From contig NC_020911.1 in NCBI RefSeq assembly GCF_000155675.2, forward strand, positions 1,788,501 to 1,852,500: a stretch of 64,000 bases of DNA, written 5' to 3'. Both the position numbers and the translations under genes were made by a program. Of this stretch, positions 17,433 through 26,169 are shown piece by piece (position 1 is the first letter of the stretch; each line of letters opens with the position of its first letter). The notes beneath the pieces were generated by a model. It saw only the letters and a program-made list of their open reading frames with translations, searched no databases and was not told the origin of the DNA. The stretch is from Octadecabacter antarcticus 307. GTDB lineage: Bacteria; Pseudomonadota; Alphaproteobacteria; Rhodobacterales; Rhodobacteraceae.

Positions 17433-18164
17433 TTAATGCATCACACTTCCACCGTTCACGCCAAAGCACTGGCCTGTGATGAATTTACTGTCAGGGCCTG
17501 CCAAATAGCTGACCATAGATGCGATTTCTTCTGGTTCACCAAAGCGCGCCAAAGGTGTGGCCAAGTCTTTGGCCAGCGCTTCCGGGCTCATGGATTCGGG
17601 TTTGGTCATGTCTGTGGCAACTGATCCCGGCGCGACTGCGTTGACCAAAATATCAGGCGAAAATTCGTGCGCCATACTGCGCGTCATGCTGATGATGGCA
17701 CCTTTTGAGGCGCAATACGCCACCATGTGTTCACGACCCAACACGCCAAGATCACTCGCGATGCAAATGATCCGGCCCGATGTTGTGCGCCGCACAAACG
17801 CCCGTGATGCAAGGAACGCCCCACGTAAATTGACAGCGATGACACGATCAAAATCCTGCACAGCGGTTTGCGCAAGCGGTGCTTCTTTAAGGATACCAGC
17901 GTTGTTCACGAGGATTGTCGCCACCCCCAGTGCCTGTTCCGACTTAACAAAAAACGCTTCAACATCATCTTCATTGGAAACATCACATGCAAAACTATAA
18001 CCCTCGGTCAGAGCGTTAATCTCGGCCAAGGTCTCTACAGCTTGCGGATCGTCAGCATGACAGAACGCAACACCTGCGCCTTGTTCGGCCAGAGCGATGC
18101 AAATTGCACGTCCAATCCCGCGTGACCCACCAGTGACGAACGCAGTTTGCCCTGCAAGGCTCAT
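17433..18164 (-). CDS. SDR family oxidoreductase 1
   Basis: Classical short-chain dehydrogenase of 243 residues. The Rossmann glycine motif is TGGSRGIG near residues 11-18, NNAG is near residue 87, and the catalytic Ser and YxxxK are seen in IASDLGVLGREHMVAYCASKG. It reduces or oxidises a carbonyl or hydroxyl with NAD(P). FabG-like in sequence, but its place between another SDR (4-base overlap) and a ureohydrolase points to a catabolic role. The ureohydrolase start is 12 bases after its stop. Confidence 0.88.
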   Translation of the reverse strand: MSLAGQTAFVTGGSRGIGRAICIALAEQGAGVAFCHADDPQAVETLAEINALTEGYSFACDVSNEDDVEAFFVKSEQALGVATILVNNAGILKEAPLAQTAVQDFDRVIAVNLRGAFLASRAFVRRTTSGRIICIASDLGVLGREHMVAYCASKGAIISMTRSMAHEFSPDILVNAVAPGSVATDMTKPESMSPEALAKDLATPLARFGEPEEIASMVSYLAGPDSKFITGQCFGVNGGSVMH

Positions 18165-18928
18165 GACATCACCTCGCCGCGATCGACGTTAATCGCTTGT
18201 CCTGTGATGTTGCGGCCACCCTCGCTGGCAAGGAACATATAGGTATGGGCCATGTCATCTGGCGTCATCAATCCATCAATGGCTTGAGCTGACATAATTT
18301 CAGCCAGTAGCGCTTCCTCACTGGTATCGCTGGCTTTTGCCAATTCACCCAACGACGCCATTGCCGGACCTGTTTTAACCCAGCCCGGGCAGATCGCATT
18401 CACGCGAATACCGCGTGGCCCCAGTTCTTGGGCCCAAGTGCGCATGAGGCCAACATTTGCGTGCTTGGAGGCTACATAAGCAGAAAAGCCACCAACCGCA
18501 GTTTTCGCCCAAATTGACGACGTGATAATGATGCGCCCCCCATCAGGGATGCGGTTGATCAATGTGTCAGTGACGTTTCGCGTTCCATTCACATTGATCG
18601 CAATGACACGCTCAAAAGTCGCATCGCCCGTTGGGTTGGTTCCGCTTAAAGGGGTCGGTTTTTCCAAGCCTGCGTTGTTGACCAGCACATCTACGCGCTC
18701 AATTCCGGCAAGTGCGGCAGTCACTGCAGATGCATCGGATATATCACATTTGATCGCCTTAACATTGCCGCGCATCGTGGCGGCGGCCTCGTGGATACTA
18801 TCCGTCGAAGACAAGATCGTAAGGTCCGCGCCTGCCTTTGCGAAGGCGGCCGCAACGCCTCGCCCAATGCCGCTGCTGGCCCCCGTGACAAGCACAGATT
18901 TTCTTGTAAAATCGAATGAAATGGACAT
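18161..18928 (-). CDS. SDR family oxidoreductase 2
   Basis: Second short-chain dehydrogenase, 255 residues. TGASSGIG near residues 15-22, NNAG near residue 85, Ser and YxxxK in TSSIWAKTAVGGFSAYVASKH, and PGWVKTGPA after the catalytic region. It overlaps the following SDR gene by 4 bases, so the two are translated together and may act on successive steps or as partners. A Shine-Dalgarno-like AAGAAGGATC lies just upstream of the ATG. The substrate is unknown. Confidence 0.88.
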   Translation of the reverse strand: MSISFDFTRKSVLVTGASSGIGRGVAAAFAKAGADLTILSSTDSIHEAAATMRGNVKAIKCDISDASAVTAALAGIERVDVLVNNAGLEKPTPLSGTNPTGDATFERVIAINVNGTRNVTDTLINRIPDGGRIIITSSIWAKTAVGGFSAYVASKHANVGLMRTWAQELGPRGIRVNAICPGWVKTGPAMASLGELAKASDTSEEALLAEIMSAQAIDGLMTPDDMAHTYMFLASEGGRNITGQAINVDRGEVMS

Positions 18929-18941
18929 TATATGATCCTTC

Positions 18942-19733
18942 TTAAGTCTCGCGGTGGCCTTCTTCGCGCATTAAACGCATCAGCTTTTCTTCAAGCTCGG
19001 AATACCCATCCATTCGAATGATGCGTTCTTTGTCACCGATCCGCTTTCCTGCTTTGAACTCAGGGATGATCTCTTCTTTCAAGCGGCCAGGGTGGCTGGA
19101 CAAAAAGATGATCTTGTCCGCAAGGAAAATTGCTTCTTCCAAATCATGGGTCACAATAACCATTGTCGTATTGGTCTCTTCTGCGATGTCGATCATAAGT
19201 TCCTGCATCAACCAGCGGGTCTCGGCATCCAGCGCGCCGAATGGCTCGTCCATCAACAAAACCTCTGGTCCGTTGGCCAGCGTGCGTGCAATAGCAACGC
19301 GTTGCCGCATGCCGCCAGAGAGCTGCGAAGGATAGGCGTCTGCAAACTTGGATAAACCGACAAGGTCTAAGAAGTGATCAGCGCGTTCTCTCCGTTTTGC
19401 AGCGTCAACGTTGTTGACCTTCATCCCGAATTCGACATTCTTCCGCACTGAAAGCCAATCAAATGACGTGTAGGCCTGAAACACCATACCGCGGTCTTGG
19501 CCCGGACCAGTGACAGTCTTATCGCCAATAGTTACTTCACCTTCTGTTGGGTCTTCTAGACCCGCCATCATACGAAGAACGGTTGATTTTCCACATCCGG
19601 AAGGCCCTAAAAGAACACAAATTGAGTTCTGCTCGACGGCAAAGCTAACGTCCTCAACCGCTTTCAGGGACCGTCCTCCACCAAGGCTGAATGTCTTTGA
19701 AACTGCGCGTACATTGAGCTGTGCATCAGACAT
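18942..19733 (-). CDS. ABC transporter ATPase (SsuB/TauB/NrtD type)
   Basis: Cytoplasmic ATPase of 263 residues energising the import system of this operon. Walker A GPSGCGKST near residues 39-47, signature LSGGMRQRVAIAR near residue 140, Walker B VLLMDEPFGALDAETR near residue 160, switch His in VTHDLEEA. The family carries sulfonates, nitrate, taurine, pyrimidines or related small molecules. It overlaps the permease gene by 1 base. Confidence 0.92.
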   Translation of the reverse strand: MSDAQLNVRAVSKTFSLGGGRSLKAVEDVSFAVEQNSICVLLGPSGCGKSTVLRMMAGLEDPTEGEVTIGDKTVTGPGQDRGMVFQAYTSFDWLSVRKNVEFGMKVNNVDAAKRRERADHFLDLVGLSKFADAYPSQLSGGMRQRVAIARTLANGPEVLLMDEPFGALDAETRWLMQELMIDIAEETNTTMVIVTHDLEEAIFLADKIIFLSSHPGRLKEEIIPEFKAGKRIGDKERIIRMDGYSELEEKLMRLMREEGHRET

Positions 19734-20542
19734 CAGTGCTTTACCTCCAGATAAGGGAACATTCGGCGGTGCAGCACTCGGAACAGCAAATCAGTTAACA
19801 AACCCAAGACGCCAATAACAATGATACCAGATAGAATTTCGTCGGTTTTCAAGAACCTACGTGCCCGCATCATCATCGCACCAATTCCGGTTGTTGATGC
19901 AACGATCTCCGCGATGACCAAATAGGTCCAAGCCATTGCTAGCATCTGGCGCATCGCAGTCACAATGTCAGGTAATGCGGCAGGAAACACGATCTTTAGA
20001 ACCACCACATATCGGCTGGCCCCCAAAGTCAGAGCTGTCTCGACAAGTTCTTTGCGAACGTTTTTCGTATGGTCCATCACCAGAGTGATCAGAAAAAAGA
20101 TGACCCCTATGAACAAGAGAGCAAGCTTTGGTGCCTCGCCAGTACCAAACCACATCAACAGAATTGGGATGAAAGATGGCGCTGGCAAATAACGCCATGC
20201 AGATACAAACGGTGCAAAGATGGCCGCAATCGAGGGGAATGTCCCCATTGCGACACCCAAGGGAATAGCCACGGCACACGCCATGGCAAAGGAGATAAAT
20301 ACGCGCCAAACTGAAATCAGAACATCACTCGAAAAACCGCGATTGACGAACAAATCGAACGTAGCAGCCAAGACTTTTTGAGGAGAGGGAACCAAAAGAT
20401 CGTTCACCCAACCCAAACTGGTCGCCAGAATCCAAAAGCCGAAAAAGACGGCCCAGATACCTATTGCGGATATAATGCCTTGGACCCGTCCGACCGGAGA
20501 TCTTACAGCGAAGAAATTCCTAGATGGCTTACTGCGTTGCAT
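19733..20542 (-). CDS. ABC transporter permease (SsuC/TauC type)
   Basis: Inner membrane permease of about 269 residues with five to six hydrophobic segments, beginning with IISAIGIWAVFFGFWILATSL and ending with IIVIGVLGLLTDLLFRVLHRR. The EAA loop that contacts the ATPase is ELVETALTLGASRYVVVLKIVFPAALP. The frame is open upstream to 20647, overlapping the binding protein gene; the ATG at 20542 is preferred because GGAGA is about 6 bases upstream (MQRSKPSRNFF). Part of the same operon as the ATPase. Confidence 0.9.
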   Translation of the reverse strand: MQRSKPSRNFFAVRSPVGRVQGIISAIGIWAVFFGFWILATSLGWVNDLLVPSPQKVLAATFDLFVNRGFSSDVLISVWRVFISFAMACAVAIPLGVAMGTFPSIAAIFAPFVSAWRYLPAPSFIPILLMWFGTGEAPKLALLFIGVIFFLITLVMDHTKNVRKELVETALTLGASRYVVVLKIVFPAALPDIVTAMRQMLAMAWTYLVIAEIVASTTGIGAMMMRARRFLKTDEILSGIIVIGVLGLLTDLLFRVLHRRMFPYLEVKH

Positions 20543-20600
20543 TACTTTCTCCATGAAGCGGTTAACCCTGAGCGAACCTCGAGCACGCTCAGGGCTTGTA

Positions 20601-21659
20601 TCAATTTGGTTGCAGGTCTTGGCGGTAGCCAGCGGCGACAAGATCACCCATCAAGCTACAATCGATACCCGCAGCAGCATCAATCGTGTTTTCCATAAGG
20701 CCCAGTTTGATCCACCATTCGTTGATCGTTTGGATCGTTCCGGTCATGGCTCCGTTTGCCATGCCGAAAGGTGGTTCACCTTCCAGTACACCACAAATCC
20801 GAGCCGATTCGTCAAAGTCGAGCATGTAAATGCCTCCTTCTAAACTTTTGCCGTCTGTCCCAACCACATAACCGATGTCTTCTTCAGGCCACTGAAGAAA
20901 TGCTGCTATCTCTTTATTGGCCACCTCGACGTTTTGGTTCCAATACGCCAACCCGTCCCAACGCGCCTGAAGCACGGCGAGCGCAGCTTCACGGTTTTCC
21001 GCGATGAAGTTCGTGTTCATATACATGGTATCCATGTATATGCCCGACTTCAAAAGATCGGCGTCAGCGGTGTTGATTACGCTGCGTGCGCCAGGACTTG
21101 CCTCAAGAACGTTTGAAATCCACGGCTCGTACATGTATCCGGCGGCTAGATCACCTGAAAGCATCGGGCCTACCGCTTCATCGGCATTCAAGTTGACCCA
21201 TTCAACCGCGTCAAGATCGACACCGTCGCGGTCCAACCACATTCCCATTAACAGGTGGCCGATGTAGGCTTGGGGTGCGGATACTTTTGTACCGGCGAGC
21301 GTGTCTACCTGAACGTCTGGCGCCAGAATAATATGGTCAACGCCAAATGACGGGTTCAAAAAGGCGACGTTCACAACATCAAAGCCCTGATCAACAATAA
21401 TCGGCGTATACTCGGCGGTGCATCCGTAAACATCGAGCTGCCCCGCAGCCAAGGCCGAATGGCCCCCAATTGGGTCCTCAAAAATCGTAATTGAAAGGTC
21501 ATGCTCTGGCAGAAGGTTTTGTTGGCGGGCAAGCTCAAGCATCGCGTATCCTGGCCAAGAGACACAGACTCCAACTTTGATTTCGTCAGCGGCAGCAGCG
21601 CCTGCGCCAAGGCCGGCAGACATCACGACAGCTACACCGAGTGCTTTGAAAACTTGCAT
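20601..21659 (-). CDS. periplasmic binding protein (NMT1/SsuA-like)
   Basis: Solute-binding protein of 352 residues. An N-terminal signal peptide is clear (MQVFKALGVAVVMSAGLGAGAAA, cleavage likely after AAA before DEIKVGV). The mature protein begins KVGVCVSWPGYAMLELARQQNLL and has GGHSALAAGQLDVYGC, the pattern of the SsuA/TauA/NrtA cluster that binds small anions or nitrogen compounds. It is the first gene of the transporter operon and is divergent from a TetR gene with 99 bases between them. Confidence 0.9.
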   Translation of the reverse strand: MQVFKALGVAVVMSAGLGAGAAAADEIKVGVCVSWPGYAMLELARQQNLLPEHDLSITIFEDPIGGHSALAAGQLDVYGCTAEYTPIIVDQGFDVVNVAFLNPSFGVDHIILAPDVQVDTLAGTKVSAPQAYIGHLLMGMWLDRDGVDLDAVEWVNLNADEAVGPMLSGDLAAGYMYEPWISNVLEASPGARSVINTADADLLKSGIYMDTMYMNTNFIAENREAALAVLQARWDGLAYWNQNVEVANKEIAAFLQWPEEDIGYVVGTDGKSLEGGIYMLDFDESARICGVLEGEPPFGMANGAMTGTIQTINEWWIKLGLMENTIDAAAGIDCSLMGDLVAAGYRQDLQPN

Positions 21660-21716
21660 TGCTTATCCTTACTAGGGTTTGATTCTCATAAAACTTTACT
21701 CAGCAAAATATTTTAT

Positions 21717-21746
21717 GCAACTAAATTTTTTATTTGATTAAGTTGC
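21717..21746. promoter_or_regulatory. candidate TetR operator
   Basis: Inverted repeat GCAACTAAAT ... ATTAAGTTGC, 9 of 10 positions complementary, centred on an AT-only core in the 99-base space between the binding protein and TetR genes. Its position lets a bound regulator cover both divergent promoters. TetR family members usually bind such palindromes; the match to this protein is inferred from location. Confidence 0.6.
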
Positions 21747-21758
21747 GGACCTTCCCTT

Positions 21759-22415
21759 ATGGTTGAGGCATGTAAGCTAGAGGAGGATTTTGTGGCTGGT
21801 TTAAGGGAGCGCCAAAAGGACGACCGTCAGGCCAGAATTGCGCGTGCCGCAAAGGCCATGTTTCTCGAACATGGATTCGAAAAGGCCACTATTGAGGGCA
21901 TCGCTCAGGCGTCGGGCGTGTCCGGCGTGACGGTCCACAATTATTACGGAACGAAGTCCGGCATTCTGTTGGCCTTGGTCGCAGAGAATGACCGCGGATT
22001 GATTGCGAAGTTGGAGAATAAACTTACATCCTGTCCGCTAGATGTGACCGAGGTCACAATTGCGTTCGCAAAAACAATCATGGAACACGCGCTTCAAAAC
22101 CTTCAAAAAGTGATTTGGCGTCAGGTGATCGCAACGGTTACTGCGAACTCAGACAGTTCAATAAGCAAACCTTACTTTAATCTGGACCGACAACTTGCCC
22201 AAGTGCTCGTCCTTAAAATGTCGCGCATGCAAGACGCGGGTGCTTTACCAGAATCAATTGCGCCAGACAATCTAGGCAGAGCGCTGTTCCACCTCCAAAA
22301 CGCGCGCTTCATTGAATTCGTGTGCTCGGAACAGCTGCAAATTGACGACGTTTTGCAGCGCATCCGAAACGACCTTGGGGCCTTATTTGCCGTTCAGGCT
22401 GTTACTTCAACGTAG
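21759..22415 (+). CDS. TetR family transcriptional regulator
   Basis: Regulator of 218 residues. The helix-turn-helix is ATIEGIAQASGVSGVTVHNYYGTKSGIL near residues 45-72, preceded by RIARAAKAMFLEHGFEKA; this is the TetR signature with HNYYGTK in place of the usual F.YF.SK. The C-terminal ligand domain is unassigned. It is divergent from the ABC/SDR/ureohydrolase operon and 32 bases upstream of the deacetylase gene, so it probably controls both transcripts, likely as a repressor released by the transported compound or a product of it. Confidence 0.9.
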   Translation: MVEACKLEEDFVAGLRERQKDDRQARIARAAKAMFLEHGFEKATIEGIAQASGVSGVTVHNYYGTKSGILLALVAENDRGLIAKLENKLTSCPLDVTEVTIAFAKTIMEHALQNLQKVIWRQVIATVTANSDSSISKPYFNLDRQLAQVLVLKMSRMQDAGALPESIAPDNLGRALFHLQNARFIEFVCSEQLQIDDVLQRIRNDLGALFAVQAVTST

Positions 22416-22447
22416 CCGCCACAAGCAAATCTTCAGAAAGGAAATCA

Positions 22448-23305
22448 ATGTTTCTTCATCCTATTTCATGGCCGAATGGCAAAAAATGCGCAGCATCTGT
22501 CACATTTGACATCGATGCGGACTCACTTGTTCGCGTTGGCAAACCGAAAGACGCTGAACTGCGGCTTCAACCAATTTCGATGGGTCGGTATGGTCCAACA
22601 GTTGCAGTTCCCCGCATTCTGGACACATACCGTCGCCTTGAGTTGACGCAGACGTTTTTCATGCCCGGATGGGTGATGGAGCAGTATCCCGAAACCGTTG
22701 AGGCCATCCTCAAAGATGGTCATGAGATTGGCCATCATTCTTGGGCCCACGAAGACCCTTTGGAACACTCAGACGAAATCGAAGCTGAGCTTTTTGGCCG
22801 AGCCCTAGACACCCATGTCAAGATGACAGGCCGCAAACCACGCGGATACCGTGCGCCCGTCTACAGCATAACACCCGCCATCGTTAACCGGTTAATCGAA
22901 CATGGTTTCCTGTATGATAGTTCCATGATGGCGGACGACCTGCCCTACGAGGTTGTCACCAACAGAGGCTCGATCATCGAAATCCCGCCACACTGGGGCA
23001 CTGACGATTGGCCACCGTTCGCGCATATGGGCGAGCTTGACTATATCATGCCAGTGCGTGGACCTTCGGACGGAATAAAAGCTTTCATCGAAGAATTTGA
23101 TGCGATGTATGAAGCTGGCGGTTTCTACATGCCCGTGCTTCACCCATTCCTGACAGGACGACTAGCCCGTTGGCGGGAAATGGAACATCATCTTGAGCGG
23201 ATTGTTGAACAAGGCGATGTTTGGCTCACATCAATGCAAGAAATTGCTGAACATTCAAAAGCGCAAGCTTCCAACTTACGGCAAGAAACCTTAGATATTG
23301 GCTAG
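22448..23305 (+). CDS. NodB-type polysaccharide deacetylase family amidohydrolase
   Basis: Protein of 285 residues with no signal peptide. The NodB motifs are SVTFDIDADS near residue 20 (the first Asp being the usual TFDD position), HEIGHHSWAHEDP near residues 96-108 (His-Ser-x-x-His metal pair) and RGYRAPVYS near residue 135. The cytoplasmic HpPgdA/PuuE-like branch acts on small cyclic amides or imides rather than on polysaccharide, which fits a gene beside a ureohydrolase and ABC importer. AAAGGAAATCA gives a good ribosome site for the ATG at 22448. Confidence 0.88.
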   Translation: MFLHPISWPNGKKCAASVTFDIDADSLVRVGKPKDAELRLQPISMGRYGPTVAVPRILDTYRRLELTQTFFMPGWVMEQYPETVEAILKDGHEIGHHSWAHEDPLEHSDEIEAELFGRALDTHVKMTGRKPRGYRAPVYSITPAIVNRLIEHGFLYDSSMMADDLPYEVVTNRGSIIEIPPHWGTDDWPPFAHMGELDYIMPVRGPSDGIKAFIEEFDAMYEAGGFYMPVLHPFLTGRLARWREMEHHLERIVEQGDVWLTSMQEIAEHSKAQASNLRQETLDIG

Positions 23306-23973
23306 GCTCCTTAATAGATAAGCGAGCCCGCTCGTAGCGTTAGTTTTGCCAAGTGGACCCGGCAGAACTTCCGCCGCGTCTACTTCAATTGTCATTCGTC
23401 TCTATCGCAATAGCAGACCTTCGCTGCATAGCAGAAAATCGGAAGTAGTGGCTCTAAGCAGACTTGCGGCAGCGCAGCACCAAGCGCAGTTTGGAGTTGC
23501 CTGAATGTCGGCTTTCACCCACGCGGGATAGATGGTTTGCGCTTGCAGCGAATGGCTGGTTTCCGCCCTTCATGTCGAAATGTGCATGGTGCAGCATTCG
23601 GGAATACTTCCCCGTTCATCACTGACACAAACGGCCCTTAGCCGACCTTGGTGCTTCCTGCAGCGAATGGCGGCAAGGAGCCCAGTGTGTGAATTCGAAT
23701 TTCACGCTGCGTGCGCTCGCAGCGAGAAAATTGCTGCACCTGCTAAGATTCTGGTGTCGCACTGCGGCGTGAAAACCAGTCATTCATGCCCACCGCAGCG
23801 TGAGCGAAAGGCTGAAGGATCAAGTTGCGGACGAAGTTAGCTTTCGCTGCGTGCGCGCCAATGGCTGGTGTTGTTCAACCGCTTAAAAAAGGCCATTATC
23901 TTTGGCACTGTCCAATGGGCTAAAATAGATAGGGGCAGACCCTTCGGTTGGATTTCACTGATTGGATACATCG
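23306..23973. other. intergenic region of degenerate repeats
   Basis: About 670 bases without a supported gene. It holds several degenerate intergenic repeat blocks full of GCAGCG and TTCGCTGC words, including the motif 1 copy at 23558-23597 and the phrase GGCAAGGAGCCCA at 23675, which returns near 24688. The frame 23532-23840 runs across these repeats and is not considered a gene. Confidence 0.6.
23558..23597 (+). repeat. dispersed intergenic repeat, motif 1 copy
   Basis: Block with TTTCCGCCCTTCATGTCGAA followed by ATGTGC and a GCAGCAT end. Similar blocks are at 29988-30026 (degenerate), 32244-32284, 38741-38781 (degenerate) and on the other strand at 43875-43915. In the 32244 copy it is followed 70 bases later by motif 2, so both belong to one composite unit. 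Confidence 0.7.
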
Positions 23974-24471
23974 ATGAAGAACTTTACGTACAAGACAGTT
24001 ACTTGTGACTATGCTTCAGACTGGAGAAATCTAAGGCTTGAAGGAGCACGGGATTTTCCATTGGGATTTTTAGTAACGCTGGACGAGACGGCTGCAGCGG
24101 ACATAGCCCGTTGCAGTGATATCTTGAGAGGAGGCCACATCCGAGGTGTCTATGATGTTGAAAAGCTAGTTGGGTTTTGCGGATATCGCCCTCAACAGCT
24201 CGAACGGACCAAGCATCGAAGCGAGATTGGTCCGTTCTTTGTGACGCGAAGATACCACGGTAGTCCCGCAGCTACAGTGATGATGACTGGGGTGATCGGG
24301 GAAGCCAAAGAAAATGGTTTGGAACAACTCGAACTCTTCGTCGATACTGAAAACTCAAGAGCAATAGCATTTTACGAGCGATTTGGTTTTGAACGAATTG
24401 CGACCCATATAGATGGTGTGCGGATCGAAGGACGGTCCAGGGACGACTTTTTCTATACGCTTCGGATGTGA
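23974..24471 (+). CDS. GNAT family N-acetyltransferase
   Basis: Acyl-CoA dependent N-acetyltransferase of 165 residues. The core shows strand 4 (RSEIGPFFVTRRYHGSPAA, where R-x-x-G is a weak form of the acetyl-CoA pyrophosphate loop), LEQLELFVDTENSRAIAFYERFGFE (the classic motif B with N-x-x-A-x-x-F-Y-x-x-x-G-F) and a C-terminal strand. A TTG 4 codons upstream is an alternative start. Single-gene unit; the substrate cannot be told. Confidence 0.85.
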   Translation: MKNFTYKTVTCDYASDWRNLRLEGARDFPLGFLVTLDETAAADIARCSDILRGGHIRGVYDVEKLVGFCGYRPQQLERTKHRSEIGPFFVTRRYHGSPAATVMMTGVIGEAKENGLEQLELFVDTENSRAIAFYERFGFERIATHIDGVRIEGRSRDDFFYTLRM

Positions 24472-24937
24472 CGTCGAAGTAGCATAGCCGTCATTCATAG
24501 ATTTTGCAGCATCGGTGAGTCGGGCTCGAAGCCGCCTAATGCTAGTGCAGCACCGTGATCTGTTGAGTGCCCCTTGAACCCGCCGTTCGTCAAAATTGGA
24601 AATCTGTTGCTTTCCAGCCTGTTGTCGGCTTTCGCTGGCATTGGCGTTTTGGGTGCAGTCGTTGCAATTTGTAGGCGTAACGTCGGCAAGGAGCCCAATC
24701 TGACCAATGCTGCGCGTTGCACGAGTGTCCGCTATCATGAGAGCGACCAAAAGCCTTCAACAACTACTTGGGTTTTGAACGGGTTTTTTGGCGGCGTCAA
24801 ACGGGACGGTTTGAGCATGTGCCAAAAAGGAGCGTTTTTAGCATACTTCTGGATGGTGATTAGCTTTGGTACGTCTTGTTACGCAAACGGGCCGCCCGAA
24901 TAGGCGACCCGCAGCAGGGAGAATGTAAATCTAAGAT
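24472..24937. other. intergenic gap with repeat fragments
   Basis: Contains fragments of the dispersed repeat family (TGCAGCATCGGTGAGTCGGG at 24505; GGCAAGGAGCCCA near 24688). A 109-codon frame at 24574-24903 has one hydrophobic segment but no ribosome site and overlaps the repeats and the duplicated block, so it is not called. Confidence 0.5.
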
Positions 24938-25370
24938 TTAGTTGAAATCGACTTCCTGTGTATCGACCACTTGGCCGTTCACTTTGAGAAACACGATTGC
25001 GTCTGTTTCTTGACGGGGGATGTTGACGTCAACATCAAGGTTTGCACCAGCTTTGACCATTTCTGACCCGATCAATGCACCGACTACGCCTTTGTGGAAG
25101 CTGTAAACTTCTACAACACCATCACCAGTTGCTGTGACTGTTCCAAGTTCAACTTGGCCGCCACGGTCCTGCTCCATCACGAAGTTGGAAATGTTGTCGA
25201 TGCTTGCAGATGCGATGGAAGCGGAAGCTGCGATTGCGGCGAATGCGAGAGTGGCTGTCTTAAACATGGTATGTTCCTTTTCTGCCCGTTTGGGCTGGTA
25301 GGTTGTGCCCCTATTCGTCTGGGGCGTTTGAATGTCTGCAGCGGGTTGCTGCGTTTCGATGAGTTGCATT
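24885..25370. repeat. 486-bp tandem duplication, unit copy 1
   Basis: Nearly identical to 25678-26163 with a constant offset of 793 bases and no gaps seen. It covers a complete small secreted-protein gene, its upstream leader and a downstream hairpin (GGGCCGCC...GGCGACCC at 24889-24911) that may end transcription on the minus strand. Confidence 0.85.
24938..25267 (-). CDS. small secreted protein, duplicate A
   Basis: Protein of 109 residues from the ATG at 25267, which follows AAAGGAAC; the frame is open for another 48 codons upstream but without a better site. A signal peptide is clear (MFKTATLAFAAIAASASIASA). The mature domain of about 88 residues (VELGTVTATGDGVVEVYSFHKG..., VVGALIGSEMVKAGANLDVDVNI..., AIVFLKVNGQVVDTQEVDFN) is an all-beta pattern that resembles the DUF7282 type, tentatively. 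It is nearly identical to duplicate B downstream of the FAH-family gene. Probably periplasmic. Confidence 0.8.
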   Translation of the reverse strand: MFKTATLAFAAIAASASIASASIDNISNFVMEQDRGGQVELGTVTATGDGVVEVYSFHKGVVGALIGSEMVKAGANLDVDVNIPRQETDAIVFLKVNGQVVDTQEVDFN

Positions 25371-25677
25371 TGGGTCGAAAAACGTCGTTTGAAAGCCCCA
25401 CTTACGGTCACAAAAAAAATGATGGCCTGCGACGAATTTAAGTTCTTGAAAAAACATCAGGCTAATCAATTTGGTACTTCTGTGCGATTGTGAACATAAG
25501 TTTAATTCCGGTGGTGCAGTATGGCACAAACGAATATTCCCAAGCCTCACAGCCACAGTGTGAACACAAAAATGTGAGCCGGTAATATTCGAGTCCTAAA
25601 GCCAAAGGATGATAATTTTGTCAAAAAATCAGAGGGTTCTGTCACAAACCAGATGTGGCCGTTTTAGAAATTACACC

Positions 25678-26163
25678 AAACGGGCCGCCCGAATAGGCGA
25701 CCCGCAGCAGGGAGAATGTAAATCTAAGATTTAGTTGAAATCGATTTCCTGTGTGTCGACCACTTGGCCGTTCACTTTGAGAAGCACGATTGCGTCTGTT
25801 TCTTGACGGGGGATGTTGACGTCAACATCGAGGTTTGCACCCGCTTTGACCATTTCTGACCCGACCAATGCACCCACTACGCCTTTGTGGAAGCTGTAAA
25901 CTTCTACAACGCCATCGCCAGTTGCTGTGACTGTTCCAAGTTCAACTTGGCCGCCACGGTCCTGCTTCATCACGAAGTTGGAGATGTTGTCGATGCTTGC
26001 AGATGCGATGGAAGCGGAAGCTGCGATTGTGGCGAAGGCGAGAGTTACTGTCTTAAACATGGTATATTCCTTTTCTGCCCGCTTGGGCTGGTAGGTTGTG
26101 CCCCTGTTCGTCTGAGGCGTTTGTGTGTCTGCAGCGGGTTGCTGCGTTTCGATGAGTTGCATT
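25678..26163. repeat. 486-bp tandem duplication, unit copy 2
   Basis: Second copy of the block at 24885-25370. It ends 6 bases before the stop codon of the FAH-family gene, so the duplication boundary falls right at an operon junction. The unique spacer 25371-25677 between the copies has no supported gene and probably holds the promoter of duplicate A. Confidence 0.85.
25731..26060 (-). CDS. small secreted protein, duplicate B
   Basis: Sister of the protein at 24938-25267, also 109 residues with signal peptide MFKTVTLAFATIAASASIASA. It differs by only a few residues (for example MKQDRGG for MEQDRGG, GALVG for GALIG, IVLLK for IVFLK), mostly conservative, so both copies look to be under selection. 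It lies about 110 bases after the FAH-family gene on the same strand and could be the end of the MipA operon. Confidence 0.8.
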   Translation of the reverse strand: MFKTVTLAFATIAASASIASASIDNISNFVMKQDRGGQVELGTVTATGDGVVEVYSFHKGVVGALVGSEMVKAGANLDVDVNIPRQETDAIVLLKVNGQVVDTQEIDFN

Positions 26164-26169
26164 AACCAG

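Noticed and set aside
24574-24903. 109-codon ORF with one hydrophobic segment
   Set aside because: It lies across dispersed repeat pieces and the start of the duplicated block and lacks a ribosome site.
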